A stretch of 64,000 nt of DNA from CANJIV01 sp046330225 (GTDB lineage Bacteria > Actinomycetota > Thermoleophilia > Solirubrobacterales > Solirubrobacteraceae), in assembly GCA_046330225.1 (NCBI GenBank), contig JAXLTD010000002.1, positions 62,001-126,000 on the forward strand, written 5' to 3'. Both the position numbers and the translations under genes were made by a program. Of the stretch, positions 1 to 7,034 are shown piece by piece. The notes beneath the pieces were generated by a model, which saw only the letters and a program-made list of their open reading frames with translations, made no database searches and was not told where the DNA came from. Every line of letters begins with the position of its first letter. Position 1 is the first letter of the stretch.

Positions 1-120
1 GACTTCTCGGGTGAGATCTCCGAGATCAACGACGACGCCGCCAAGCTCAAGGTCCTCGTCTCCATCTTCGGCCGCGAAACGCCGGTCGAGGTGGGCTTCG
101 ACCAGGTCAAGAAGATCTGA
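1..120 (+). CDS. nusG: Transcription termination/antitermination factor NusG, C-terminal end (partial)
   Basis: The window opens inside a frame that ends at TGA 118-120. The 39 visible residues match the C-terminal KOW domain of NusG, with the typical run from DFSGEISEIN through VLVSIFGRETPVEV to the end. NusG binds RNA polymerase and links it to Rho or to ribosomal S10. Its position directly ahead of rplK-rplA is the standard secE-nusG-rplKA order. The N-terminal NGN domain lies outside the window. Identification rests on this short piece plus context. Confidence 0.88.
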   Translation, partial: DFSGEISEINDDAAKLKVLVSIFGRETPVEVGFDQVKKI

Positions 121-146
121 GCGCGTCGCCGCGGCGCGCTCCTCGC

Positions 147-152
147 TACCCT
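147..152 (+). promoter_or_regulatory. Candidate -10 element for rplK (GCTACCCT)
   Basis: TACCCT, preceded by GC, ends 10 nt before the rplK ATG. An mRNA begun from it would have almost no 5' leader. No Shine-Dalgarno sequence lies between nusG and rplK, which fits leaderless initiation. An identical GCTACCCTCAC stretch precedes rpsE. No convincing -35 box is visible. Confidence 0.45.
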
Positions 153-162
153 CACCGTCCCC

Positions 163-585
163 ATGGCGAAGAAGGTCCTCACCACCATCAAGCTCCAGGC
201 CGTCGGCGGCCAGGCCAGCCCGGCGCCGCCGGTCGGCCCTGCGCTGGGCCAGCACGGGATCAACATCATGGAGTTCTGCAAGGCGTTCAACGCCCAGACC
301 CAGCAGGACTCCGGCACCGTCATCCCGGTGGTCATCACGGTCTACGAGGACCGCTCCTTCACCTTCATCACCAAGACGCCGCCCGCCGCGGTTCTCATCA
401 AGCAGGCCGCCGGCATCGAGAAGGGCTCCGGCGAGCCGCACCGCGAGAAGGTCGGGAAGATCAGCCAGGCCCAGGTCCGCGAGATCGCCGAGAAGAAGCT
501 CGCCGACCTCAACGCGCACGACGTCGACCAAGCCGCGAAGATCATCGCCGGCACCGCCCGCTCGATGGGCGTGGAGGTCGGCTGA
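163..585 (+). CDS. rplK: 50S ribosomal protein L11
   Basis: A 140-residue protein of normal L11 length. The N-terminal domain carries the proline-rich PAPPVGPALGQHGINIMEFC segment (about residues 20-40) that binds the thiostrepton/GTPase-centre region of 23S rRNA. The C-terminal rRNA-binding domain ends with the expected GTARSMGVEV. L11 forms the base of the L7/L12 stalk and senses EF-G, EF-Tu and RelA. The ATG at 163 has no Shine-Dalgarno sequence but follows a GCTACCCT element, so it may be leaderless. The stop overlaps the rplA start (TGATG), implying coupled translation. Confidence 0.97.
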   Translation: MAKKVLTTIKLQAVGGQASPAPPVGPALGQHGINIMEFCKAFNAQTQQDSGTVIPVVITVYEDRSFTFITKTPPAAVLIKQAAGIEKGSGEPHREKVGKISQAQVREIAEKKLADLNAHDVDQAAKIIAGTARSMGVEVG

Positions 586-1316
586 TGCCCCGCCACGGAC
601 GCGGCTACCGCGAAGCCAAGGCGCAGGTCGACCGCGAGCGCGAGTACGAGCCCGCCGAGGCGATCGAGCTCCTCAAGTCGCTGCGCAAGACGAAGTTCGA
701 CGAGTCCGTTGAGCTCCACGTGCGCACCGGGCTCAACGTCCGCCACGCCGACGAGCAGCTGCGCGGCACGATCGCGCTGCCGAACGGGCTGGGCAAGGAC
801 GTCACGATCGCGGTCTTCGCCCAGGGCGACAAGGCGCGCGAGGCCGAGGAAGCCGGCGCCGACGTCGTCGGCGGCGACGACCTCGCCAAGCGCGTGGAGG
901 ACGGTTTCACCGACTTCGACGTGGCGATCGCCACGCCGGACATGATGCCGGTGGTCGGGCGCCTCGGCCGCATCCTCGGCCCGCAGGGCAAGATGCCCAA
1001 CCCGAAGGTCGGCACGGTCACGATGGACGTGCGCAAGGCCGTCGAGGAGTCGAAGTCCGGCAAGGTCGAGTACCGGACCGACCGCAGCGCGATCGTCCAC
1101 CTGGTGATCGGCAAGGCGAGCTTCGAGCCCCGGGCGCTGCTTGAGAATTACGCCGCGGTGATCGAGGAGCTCGTGCGGGCCAAGCCCGCCGCGGCGAAGG
1201 GCAAGTACCTGCGCTCGATCACGCTGGCCGCGACCATGGGCCCTGGCGTGAAGGTCGACCCGTCGCGCACCCGCGACATCGCGGGGGCGCCCGAGGAGGC
1301 GCCGGCAGCGGCGTAG
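585..1316 (+). CDS. rplA: 50S ribosomal protein L1
   Basis: 243 residues, close to the usual 230-240. It contains the L1 signature region around DMMPVVGRLGRILGPQGKMPNPK (about residues 118-140), which binds 23S rRNA at the mobile E-site stalk. In many bacteria L1 also represses its own operon by binding the mRNA. The ATG shares a base with the rplK stop (TGATG), so L1 output is probably coupled to L11. A short Ala/Glu-rich end (EEAPAAA) is a mild form of the tails seen on several ribosomal proteins here. Confidence 0.97.
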   Translation: MPRHGRGYREAKAQVDREREYEPAEAIELLKSLRKTKFDESVELHVRTGLNVRHADEQLRGTIALPNGLGKDVTIAVFAQGDKAREAEEAGADVVGGDDLAKRVEDGFTDFDVAIATPDMMPVVGRLGRILGPQGKMPNPKVGTVTMDVRKAVEESKSGKVEYRTDRSAIVHLVIGKASFEPRALLENYAAVIEELVRAKPAAAKGKYLRSITLAATMGPGVKVDPSRTRDIAGAPEEAPAAA

Positions 1317-1493
1317 GCGGACAGAGCAGCCCTGCCCGAGACCCTCGGCACGCGCACGGCGCGGGAAGCCCGAGGCAGGCGGAGCGCGAGACGCCCCGGA
1401 CCCGACGTCCGGCCTCTTCGACGCCCGCCGCACGCGGGCGTTGCTCGTTCCACGAGAACTTCCCACGATGAAACGCAGCGAGAGAGGACGCCG
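1317..1493 (+). promoter_or_regulatory. rplJL leader region (candidate L10 autoregulatory leader)
   Basis: A 177-nt gap precedes rplJ, whereas most neighbours overlap. It holds a CCGGAC/GTCCGG hairpin (1396-1412), a small CTCGT/ACGAG hairpin nearer rplJ, and longer CCTCGG/CCGAGG complementarity at about 1341-1377. Bacterial L10 leaders are known to bind L10(L12)4 and to control translation or termination. Position and structure fit such a leader. I could not fit a covariance model, so the specific class is inferred from place alone. Confidence 0.4.
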
Positions 1494-2285
1494 ATGAATC
1501 GAGACCAGAAGGCCGCGGTGGTGCAGGAGATCGCCGCGGACATCGAGGGCGCCGAGGCCGTCTTCGCCGTCGACTACCGGGGCATCTCCGTGCCGCAGGC
1601 CGCCGAGCTGCGCACGAAGCTGCGCGAGGCCGACGCGAGCTTCCGGATCGTGAAGAACTCGCTGACCGAGCGGGCTGCGGACCAGGCGGGCGCTGACGCG
1701 CTGCGCGAGCTCCTCGAGGGGCCGACCGCGCTGACCTTCGTCCGCGGCGACGCCGCCCTGGCGGCCAAGGCGCTCAACGACTTCCGCCGGGCCAACGACC
1801 TGCTCGAGTTCAAGGGCGGGACGATGAACGGCGAGACGCTGTCGGTCGATCAGATCGTGGCGATCGCCCGGCTGCCCGCCCGCGAGGTGCTCCACGCCCA
1901 GCTCGTGGGCACCGTGGCGGCGCCGCTCACCGGCCTCGTGCGCGGCCTGAACGCGCTCATCGCCGGCCTGGCGATCCAGCTCGCGCAGATCGCCGAGCAG
2001 GGCCTCGTGACCGGCGAGGCGCCGGCGGAGGCCGAGGCCGCCGAGCCGGAGGCCGCGCCCGAGCCCGAGGCCGCGGAGCCGGAGGCTGAAGCTGCGCCCG
2101 AGGCCGAGGCTGGCCCCGAGGCCGAAGCCGCGCCCGAGGCCGCGGCTGAGCCCGAAACGGAGCCCGCAGCCGAAGCGTCGCCAGACGCCGAGGCCACCGG
2201 CCCAGAACCTGACCAAGCGAACGAGGCGGACGCCCCCGCGGCCGCCGATGACCACGACGCCGCGGAGGCGAAGGAGGACGCATGA
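1494..2285 (+). CDS. rplJ: 50S ribosomal protein L10 with long acidic C-terminal tail
   Basis: 263 residues, against about 165-180 for typical L10. Residues 1 to about 172 are the normal L10 fold, starting MNRDQKAAVVQEIAADIEGAE, with the helix that anchors L7/L12 dimers near its end. From about residue 172 the chain is a low-complexity tail of Ala, Glu and Pro in repeating (E)AEAAPE units, strongly negative. A good GAGAGAGGA ribosome-binding site lies about 6 nt before ATG 1494. Its end overlaps rplL by ATGA. The tail role is unknown; similar acidic runs occur on L22, S17 and L5 in this window. Confidence 0.95.
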   Translation: MNRDQKAAVVQEIAADIEGAEAVFAVDYRGISVPQAAELRTKLREADASFRIVKNSLTERAADQAGADALRELLEGPTALTFVRGDAALAAKALNDFRRANDLLEFKGGTMNGETLSVDQIVAIARLPAREVLHAQLVGTVAAPLTGLVRGLNALIAGLAIQLAQIAEQGLVTGEAPAEAEAAEPEAAPEPEAAEPEAEAAPEAEAGPEAEAAPEAAAEPETEPAAEASPDAEATGPEPDQANEADAPAAADDHDAAEAKEDA

Positions 2286-2662
2286 CCACCACCCAGGAGT
2301 GGATCGACGAGCTGAAGGGCATTTCGGTGCTCGAGCTGTCCGAGCGCATCAAGGCGCTCGAGGAGGAGTTCGGCGTGTCGGCGACGGCCGTCGCGGCCGC
2401 GGCGCCGGCGGCAGCCGGCGGCGGCGACGGCGGGGCCGCGGAGGAGGAGAAGTCCTCCTTCGACGTGATCCTGACCGGCGCCGGCGACAAGAAGATCCAG
2501 GTCATCAAGGTCGTCCGCGCGGCGACCGGCCTGGGCCTGAAGGAGGCCAAGGCCCTCGTCGACGAGGCCCCCAAGCCGGTCAAGGAGGGCGTCGACAAGG
2601 AGGAGGCCGAGAAGCTGAAGGCCGACCTCGAAGAGGCCGGCGCGGGCGTCGAGGTCAAGTAG
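2282..2662 (+). CDS. rplL: 50S ribosomal protein L7/L12
   Basis: 126 residues, normal length. The N-terminal dimerisation domain (to about residue 35) is followed by a flexible Ala/Gly hinge (about 36-58). The C-terminal factor-binding domain begins near EKSSFDVIL and includes the conserved KIQVIKVVRAATGLGLKEAK helix that contacts EF-G and EF-Tu. It overlaps rplJ by 4 nt, as expected because several copies of L12 bind each L10. A 14-bp perfect hairpin follows 20 nt after the stop, ending the unit before the unrelated HAD gene. Confidence 0.97.
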   Translation: MTTTQEWIDELKGISVLELSERIKALEEEFGVSATAVAAAAPAAAGGGDGGAAEEEKSSFDVILTGAGDKKIQVIKVVRAATGLGLKEAKALVDEAPKPVKEGVDKEEAEKLKADLEEAGAGVEVK

Positions 2663-2682
2663 CCCCGCGCCACGGTCGTTTC

Positions 2683-2715
2683 GCGGCCCGGCGGTCCTCG
2701 CGACCGCCGGGCCGC
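2683..2715 (+). terminator. Hairpin terminator after rplL
   Basis: A perfect 14-bp inverted repeat (arms 2683-2696 and 2702-2715) encloses a 5-nt loop. The stem is almost all G-C. No uridine run follows, as is common for actinobacterial hairpin terminators. It separates rplJL from the gene at 2754. Confidence 0.7.
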
Positions 2716-2739
2716 TGCAATTCCGGACCGGTTCCCGGG

Positions 2740-2745
2740 TACCGT
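2740..2745 (+). promoter_or_regulatory. Candidate -10 element for the HAD gene (TACCGT)
   Basis: TACCGT ends 8 nt before the ATG at 2754. The gene has no clear Shine-Dalgarno sequence, so a leaderless transcript is plausible. The spacing matches other TAnnnT elements in the window. Confidence 0.35.
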
Positions 2746-2753
2746 CAGGCCGG

Positions 2754-3554
2754 ATGCCGGTCCGCTGCGTCTACCTCGACGTCGACCACACGCTCACCGG
2801 GGCTGGCGGCTCGCTGCTCCGCGACGCGGACGGCGGCTTCTCCCCGGACAGCGCCCGGGCGCTCGCAGCCTGCGCCGCGGCGGGCGCCGAGGTCGTCCTC
2901 GTGTCCGGCCGGCCGCGGGCGATCCTGGCCATGACCGCGCGGCTGCTCGGCATCGGCAGCTTCGTGTACGAGGCCGGCGGCGGGCTCGTGGCCGCCGGCG
3001 AGGACCGGTCGCTCGCGCCCCCTGGGGCGGTCAGGGATGGGCGCACGCCGTTCGACGAGATCGCCGACGCGGGCGTGCCCGGCCTGCTGCGCCGCGAGCT
3101 CGGCGCGCGGCTGGACTACGACCGGTCCTTCCTGGAGCACCACGAGGTCATCCATCCGCTCCGCGGCCACGTCGACGTCGCGGCGGCACGCGAGCTCCTC
3201 GCGCGCGCCGGCCACGGCGGCCTGCGGATCGTCGACAACGGCGCCTCGCAGGCCGGCCCCGGGGCACGCGACCGCGGCTACATGCTCGGGCCCGCCTGGG
3301 CGACGAAGGCCGCCGGCGTCGCCGCGCACCGGGAGCGGCACGGCCTGGCGCCCGAGGCTTGCATCGCCGTGGGGGACGGCTGGGAGGACCTCGCCGTTGC
3401 CGCGGAGGTCGGGGCGTGCTGGATCGTCGCGAACGGCGCCGAGCGCGACCCGCGGCTCGGCGAGGCGGCGGCGGCCACGCCGAACGCGGCGGTCACCACC
3501 GCGGCGTGCGGAGCCGGCGTGCTCGAGGCGGTCCTGGCCGACCTGGACCGCTGA
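2754..3554 (+). CDS. HAD-superfamily hydrolase (Cof / sugar-phosphatase type)
   Basis: 266 residues. Motif I is DVDHT (Asp9 nucleophile, Asp11 acid/base, Thr13). VSGRP near residue 51 is motif II, and GDGWEDLAVAAEVG near the C-terminus is the metal-binding motif IV. A large cap segment lies between them, as in HAD phosphatases that act on sugar phosphates or phosphoglycerate derivatives. The substrate cannot be read from sequence. It stands alone between the rplL terminator and the pentose locus, with a TACCGT promoter element just upstream and a GCCGCC/GGCGGC hairpin (3571-3587) just after. A link to sugar metabolism is possible but unproven. Confidence 0.8.
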   Translation: MPVRCVYLDVDHTLTGAGGSLLRDADGGFSPDSARALAACAAAGAEVVLVSGRPRAILAMTARLLGIGSFVYEAGGGLVAAGEDRSLAPPGAVRDGRTPFDEIADAGVPGLLRRELGARLDYDRSFLEHHEVIHPLRGHVDVAAARELLARAGHGGLRIVDNGASQAGPGARDRGYMLGPAWATKAAGVAAHRERHGLAPEACIAVGDGWEDLAVAAEVGACWIVANGAERDPRLGEAAAATPNAAVTTAACGAGVLEAVLADLDR

Positions 3555-3606
3555 CGGGCCGGTGCGTGCGGCCGCCGAGTTGGCGGCGGCGAGGTATGTC
3601 CGAATC

Positions 3607-3626
3607 TCGCCGCTCGAACGCGGCGA
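3607..3626. promoter_or_regulatory. Inverted repeat upstream of the ROK regulator (candidate operator)
   Basis: TCGCCGC - 6 nt - GCGGCGA is a perfect 7-bp inverted repeat, 25 nt before a TTGACA hexamer (3651-3656) that resembles a -35 box. It could be an autoregulatory operator of the ROK protein. The same half-sites are not repeated upstream of the transporter genes, so the assignment is weak. Confidence 0.25.
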
Positions 3627-3686
3627 TTTCGAGAGAGTTCTGCCGGACCCTTGACAAACCCATCCCGAATCAGGGAGGGTCGGCCC

Positions 3687-4907
3687 GTGGGGTCGGAGAG
3701 GATCGGGTCACTGGGATCGCTGGAGTCGCTGCGCGAGCACAACCGCCGCCGCGTGCTCGACGCGCTGCGCAGCGCCGGAGTCGCCAGCCGTGCCGAGATC
3801 GCGCGCACGACCGGCCTGTCGCGGTCGACCGTTTCGACGATCGTGGCCGACCTGCAGGCCCGCGGGCTCGTGGTCGAGCGGGCCGATGCGGACGCCAGCG
3901 CCGGGTCGCAGGGCGGGCGGCCGCCGGTGCTCCTGTCGCTGGACCGCTCCGCCGGGGCCACGGTCGGCATCGCCTTCAGCCACGACCGCGTGCGCGTCGC
4001 AGTGGCCGACCTCGGCCAGCGGATCATGGCCGAGGACGTTCGGCGCATGAACGTCGGGCAGTCGGCGACCGAGGGCCTGGCCGTGGCCGAGCACCTCGTC
4101 CACCGGGCGCTGCTGGAGGCTGGCGTCCCGCGCGAGCGCGTGCTCGGCGCTGGGCTCGGCATCCCCGGGCCGATCGACCGGCGCACGGGCACCGTCGGGT
4201 CCCACGCGATCCTCCCGGGCTGGGACGGCGTCCGGGCCGGCGAGGACATGGCCGCGCGCCTGGGCGTGCCCGTGTACGTCGAGAACGACGCGAACCTCGA
4301 GGCGCTGGCCGAGGCATCCAGCGGCGCCGGCCGCGATGTCGCCGACGTCGTCTACATCATGGTGTCCGCGGGCATCGGCGCAGGCGTGATCATCAACGGG
4401 CGGCTGCACCGCGGCGTGCGCGGGACCGCGGGCGAGATCGGCCACGTGCTCATCGACGAGAACGGCGACGTCTGCCGCTGCGGCAATCGCGGCTGCCTGG
4501 AGACCTTCGCCGCCGGACCGGGCCTGGCCGACCTCCTGCGCCGGACCCACGGCCCGCTCTCCGTTCCGGACATGCTCAGCCTTGCCGCCGACGGCGACTC
4601 CGGTGTCCGGCGCGTGATCGAGGATGCCGGCCGCCACATCGGCGTCGCCGCGGCCAACGTCTGCAACGTCCTGAACCCCGAGCGGGTGATCGTGGGCGGC
4701 GAGCTGAGCGCCGCCGGCGACCTGCTCCTCGACCCGGTCCGCGACTCCCTGCGGCGGTACGCCATCCCGGCGGCCGCCGAGGCCGCCGTGGTGCCGGGCG
4801 AGCTCGGCGAGCGGGCGGGCGTGATGGGCGCGCTCGCGTTCGCCGCCGGGGAGTCGGGCGGGGCGCTGTCCTCGCGGCTGGCGTCGGTCGCGGAGGCGGC
4901 GGGATGA
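3687..4907 (+). CDS. ROK-family transcriptional regulator (XylR-like)
   Basis: 406 residues from GTG 3687. An N-terminal winged helix (about residues 10-75, with ASRAEIARTTGLSRSTVSTIV) is followed by a ROK sugar-binding domain. The ROK zinc motif is complete: GHVLIDENGDVCRCGNRGC, then LE. ROK repressors of this layout control sugar operons and lose DNA affinity when sugar binds. It precedes the transporter and xylulokinase genes, so xylose or a related pentose is the likely effector. A longer TTG start at 3651 is open, but GGGAGGGT sits 6 nt before GTG 3687 and the extra residues resemble nothing conserved. Confidence 0.88.
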   Translation: MGSERIGSLGSLESLREHNRRRVLDALRSAGVASRAEIARTTGLSRSTVSTIVADLQARGLVVERADADASAGSQGGRPPVLLSLDRSAGATVGIAFSHDRVRVAVADLGQRIMAEDVRRMNVGQSATEGLAVAEHLVHRALLEAGVPRERVLGAGLGIPGPIDRRTGTVGSHAILPGWDGVRAGEDMAARLGVPVYVENDANLEALAEASSGAGRDVADVVYIMVSAGIGAGVIINGRLHRGVRGTAGEIGHVLIDENGDVCRCGNRGCLETFAAGPGLADLLRRTHGPLSVPDMLSLAADGDSGVRRVIEDAGRHIGVAAANVCNVLNPERVIVGGELSAAGDLLLDPVRDSLRRYAIPAAAEAAVVPGELGERAGVMGALAFAAGESGGALSSRLASVAEAAG

Positions 4908-4934
4908 GGAGCAGCGGAGGGGGGTGGTCGTCAC

Positions 4935-5025
4935 CTAGGCTCGCCTAGCCGGCCGGCACCAGCAGGCCGGCGCTCACTCACCACCGTTGGCCGCCGCCCG
5001 CCGGGCGGGTGTCACGGGGCCCCGT
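4935..5025. promoter_or_regulatory. Palindromes upstream of xylF (candidate operator/promoter region)
   Basis: The 176-nt gap before xylF holds CTAGGC-TC-GCCTAG (4935-4948), a GCCGGC-containing inverted repeat just after it, and the perfect 12-bp palindrome ACGGGGCCCCGT (5014-5025). One of these could bind the upstream ROK regulator, and the GC-rich repeat could also end the ROK transcript. No clear -35/-10 pair is visible. Confidence 0.3.
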
Positions 5026-5083
5026 ACGGGGCAGGTATCCAGGAAATGGCGGCGCTGCCGCCACGAGGAGGGGAATCATCCAC

Positions 5084-6187
5084 ATGAGGTTCAAGCCAAT
5101 CGCCGCCGTCGCCGCCGTCGCGGTCGCCGGCGGGCTCGGCGTCGCGGCCTGCGGGTCGTCCGACAGCAACAACGACAGCACCGGCTCCAGCAGCGGCGGC
5201 AAGACCCAGGTCGCCGTCCTGCTGCCGGACTCGAAGTCCTCCTCCCGCTGGGAGAACCAGGACCGCAAGTTCCTGCAGCAGGCCTTCGACAAGGCCGGCG
5301 TGAAGGCGACGATCGTCAACGCCGAGGGCGACGCTGCGGCGCAGCGCACCCAGGCTGAGCAGGCGATCACCAACGGGGCGAAGGTCCTGCTCCTGGTCAA
5401 CCTCGACAGCGGCTCCGGCTCGGCGATCATCGCCAACGCCAACAAGCAGGGCGTCAAGGTCATCGACTACGACCGCCTCACGCTGAAGGGCAACTCCGAC
5501 TACTACGTCTCCTTCGACAACACGAAGGTCGGCAAGCTGCAGGGCCAGGGCCTGGCCGACTGCATGAAGAACGTCAAGGGCGGCACCGTCGCGACGCTGA
5601 ACGGCTCGCCGACGGACAACAACGCCACCCTGTTCGCGCAGGGCTACAACTCGGTTCTGGATCCGCTGTACAAGGACGGCACCCTGAAGAAGGGTCCGGA
5701 TCAGTCCGTGCCCGACTGGGACAACCAGCAGGCGCTGACGATCTTCGAGCAGATGCTGCAGAAGACCAGCAACAACATCCAGGGCGTGCTCGCCGCCAAC
5801 GATGGCCTCGGGAACGCGGCCATCTCGGCGATCAAGGCGCGCAAGCTGGCCAAGATCCCCGTGACGGGGCAGGACGCCACCGCGCAGGGCATCCAGAACA
5901 TCCTGTCCGGCTACCAGTGCATGACGGTCTACAAGGCCGTCAAGAAGGAAGCCGACGCGGCCGCCGCCCTGGCGATCGCGCTGGCGAAGGGCACGACGCC
6001 GCCGGCGACGACGGCGACCACCGACAACGGCACGAAGAAGGTGCCGTCGGTGCTCCTGACGCCGGTCGCGGTCAACGCGCAGAACATCAAGACGCAGGGC
6101 AAGCAGATCATCGACGACCAGTTCCTGACCCGGGCCGAGATCTGCCAGGGCCAGTACGCGGCCTTGTGCACCAAGGCCGGGCTGTAG
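5084..6187 (+). CDS. xylF: Sugar ABC transporter substrate-binding lipoprotein, XylF-like
   Basis: 367 residues from ATG 5084, which has GAGGAGGGGA about 9 nt upstream. A signal peptide (basic MRFK, then an Ala/Val core) ends in lipobox VAAC with Cys23, followed by a Ser/Asn/Gly linker. The mature part is a periplasmic-binding-protein type I fold with XylF landmarks: SSRWENQDRKFLQ, INYD-like VKVIDYDRL, YYVSFDNTKVG, NGSPTDNNATLFAQG and VPSVLLTPVAVN. It would capture D-xylose outside the membrane and deliver it to the permease. A strong hairpin follows, typical where the binding protein needs more copies than the rest of the transporter. Confidence 0.92.
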   Translation: MRFKPIAAVAAVAVAGGLGVAACGSSDSNNDSTGSSSGGKTQVAVLLPDSKSSSRWENQDRKFLQQAFDKAGVKATIVNAEGDAAAQRTQAEQAITNGAKVLLLVNLDSGSGSAIIANANKQGVKVIDYDRLTLKGNSDYYVSFDNTKVGKLQGQGLADCMKNVKGGTVATLNGSPTDNNATLFAQGYNSVLDPLYKDGTLKKGPDQSVPDWDNQQALTIFEQMLQKTSNNIQGVLAANDGLGNAAISAIKARKLAKIPVTGQDATAQGIQNILSGYQCMTVYKAVKKEADAAAALAIALAKGTTPPATTATTDNGTKKVPSVLLTPVAVNAQNIKTQGKQIIDDQFLTRAEICQGQYAALCTKAGL

Positions 6188-6205
6188 CGATCAACCGCCC
6201 GTCAC

Positions 6206-6237
6206 CGGGAGGGGCGCCGCTGCCGGCGCCCCTCCCG
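6206..6237 (+). terminator. Strong intercistronic hairpin between xylF and xylG
   Basis: A perfect 14-bp stem (6206-6219 with 6224-6237) closes a 4-nt loop. It is followed by no U tract. Such hairpins after binding-protein genes act as partial terminators or 3' stabilisers that raise binding-protein mRNA relative to the ATPase and permease. Confidence 0.65.
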
Positions 6238-6263
6238 CCGGGCTTCTGGGGAAAGGAGCAGGG

Positions 6264-7034
6264 GTGAGCGAGCCGATGCTGGAGCTCAAGGGGGTGTCGA
6301 AGCGGTTCGGAGCCGTCACGGCGCTCGACGAGGTCGACTTCCGGGTCAACCCCGGCGAGGTCATGGCGCTGGTCGGGGACAACGGCGCGGGCAAGTCGAC
6401 CCTGATCAAGTGCGTGGCCGGCATTCATCCCGCCGACGGCGGCGAGATCTTCTTCGAGGGCTATCCGGTGAGCATCCACGGACCCAAGGACGCGTCGGCG
6501 CTCGGGATCGAGGTCGTCTACCAGGACCTCGCCCTGTGCGACAACCTCGACATCGTCCAGAACATGTTCCTCGGGCGCGAGACCCTGACGCGGCTCCGGT
6601 CGCTCAACGAGTCCGAGATGGAGCGCCGCGCGCGCGAGACGCTCACGAGCCTGTCCGTCACGACGGTGCGCTCGGTGCGGCAGCAGGTCGCCAGCCTGTC
6701 CGGGGGCCAACGCCAGTCGGTGGCGGTGGCCAAGGCCGTCATGTGGAACTCCAAGCTGGTCATCCTGGACGAGCCGACCGCCGCGCTCGGCCTCGCCCAG
6801 ACCCGCCAGGTGCTCGACTTGGTCAAGCGCCTCGGCGATCAGGGGCTCGGGGTGGTCATCATCTCGCACAACCTCCACGACGTCTTCGAGGTCGCGGACC
6901 GCATCACCGTCCTGCGGCTTGGCCGGAGCATCGCCGAGCTCGAGCGGTCGAAGGTCACGCAAACGCAGGTCGTGGAAGCCATCACCGCCGGCACGCTCAC
7001 CAAGGTGCCTGGCCAGCAGGGGGACTCCGCATGA
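6264..7034 (+). CDS. xylG: Sugar ABC transporter ATP-binding protein, single-domain
   Basis: 256 residues with one complete nucleotide-binding domain: Walker A GDNGAGKST, Q-loop VVYQDLALCDNLDI, signature LSGGQRQSV, Walker B LVILDEPTAA and the switch histidine in IISHNLHDV. Classical XylG, RbsA and AraG are about 500 residues with two such domains, so this form (similar in layout to FrcA) must work as a homodimer. GTG start with GAAAGGAG about 5 nt upstream. The stop overlaps the permease start by ATGA. Specificity for xylose is inferred from XylF and XylB nearby. Confidence 0.88.
   Translation: MSEPMLELKGVSKRFGAVTALDEVDFRVNPGEVMALVGDNGAGKSTLIKCVAGIHPADGGEIFFEGYPVSIHGPKDASALGIEVVYQDLALCDNLDIVQNMFLGRETLTRLRSLNESEMERRARETLTSLSVTTVRSVRQQVASLSGGQRQSVAVAKAVMWNSKLVILDEPTAALGLAQTRQVLDLVKRLGDQGLGVVIISHNLHDVFEVADRITVLRLGRSIAELERSKVTQTQVVEAITAGTLTKVPGQQGDSA

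Noticed and set aside
342..2255. A 637-codon open frame on the minus strand across rplK-rplJ
   Set aside because: It is the mirror of the high-GC coding pattern of rplK, rplA and rplJ. Its product is Arg/Gly/Leu/His-rich with no family features, and the plus-strand genes are certain.
3651..3686. TTG 3651 as the start of the ROK regulator
   Set aside because: The extra 12 residues look like nothing conserved, TTGACA there resembles a -35 box, and GTG 3687 has a well-spaced GGGAGGGT.
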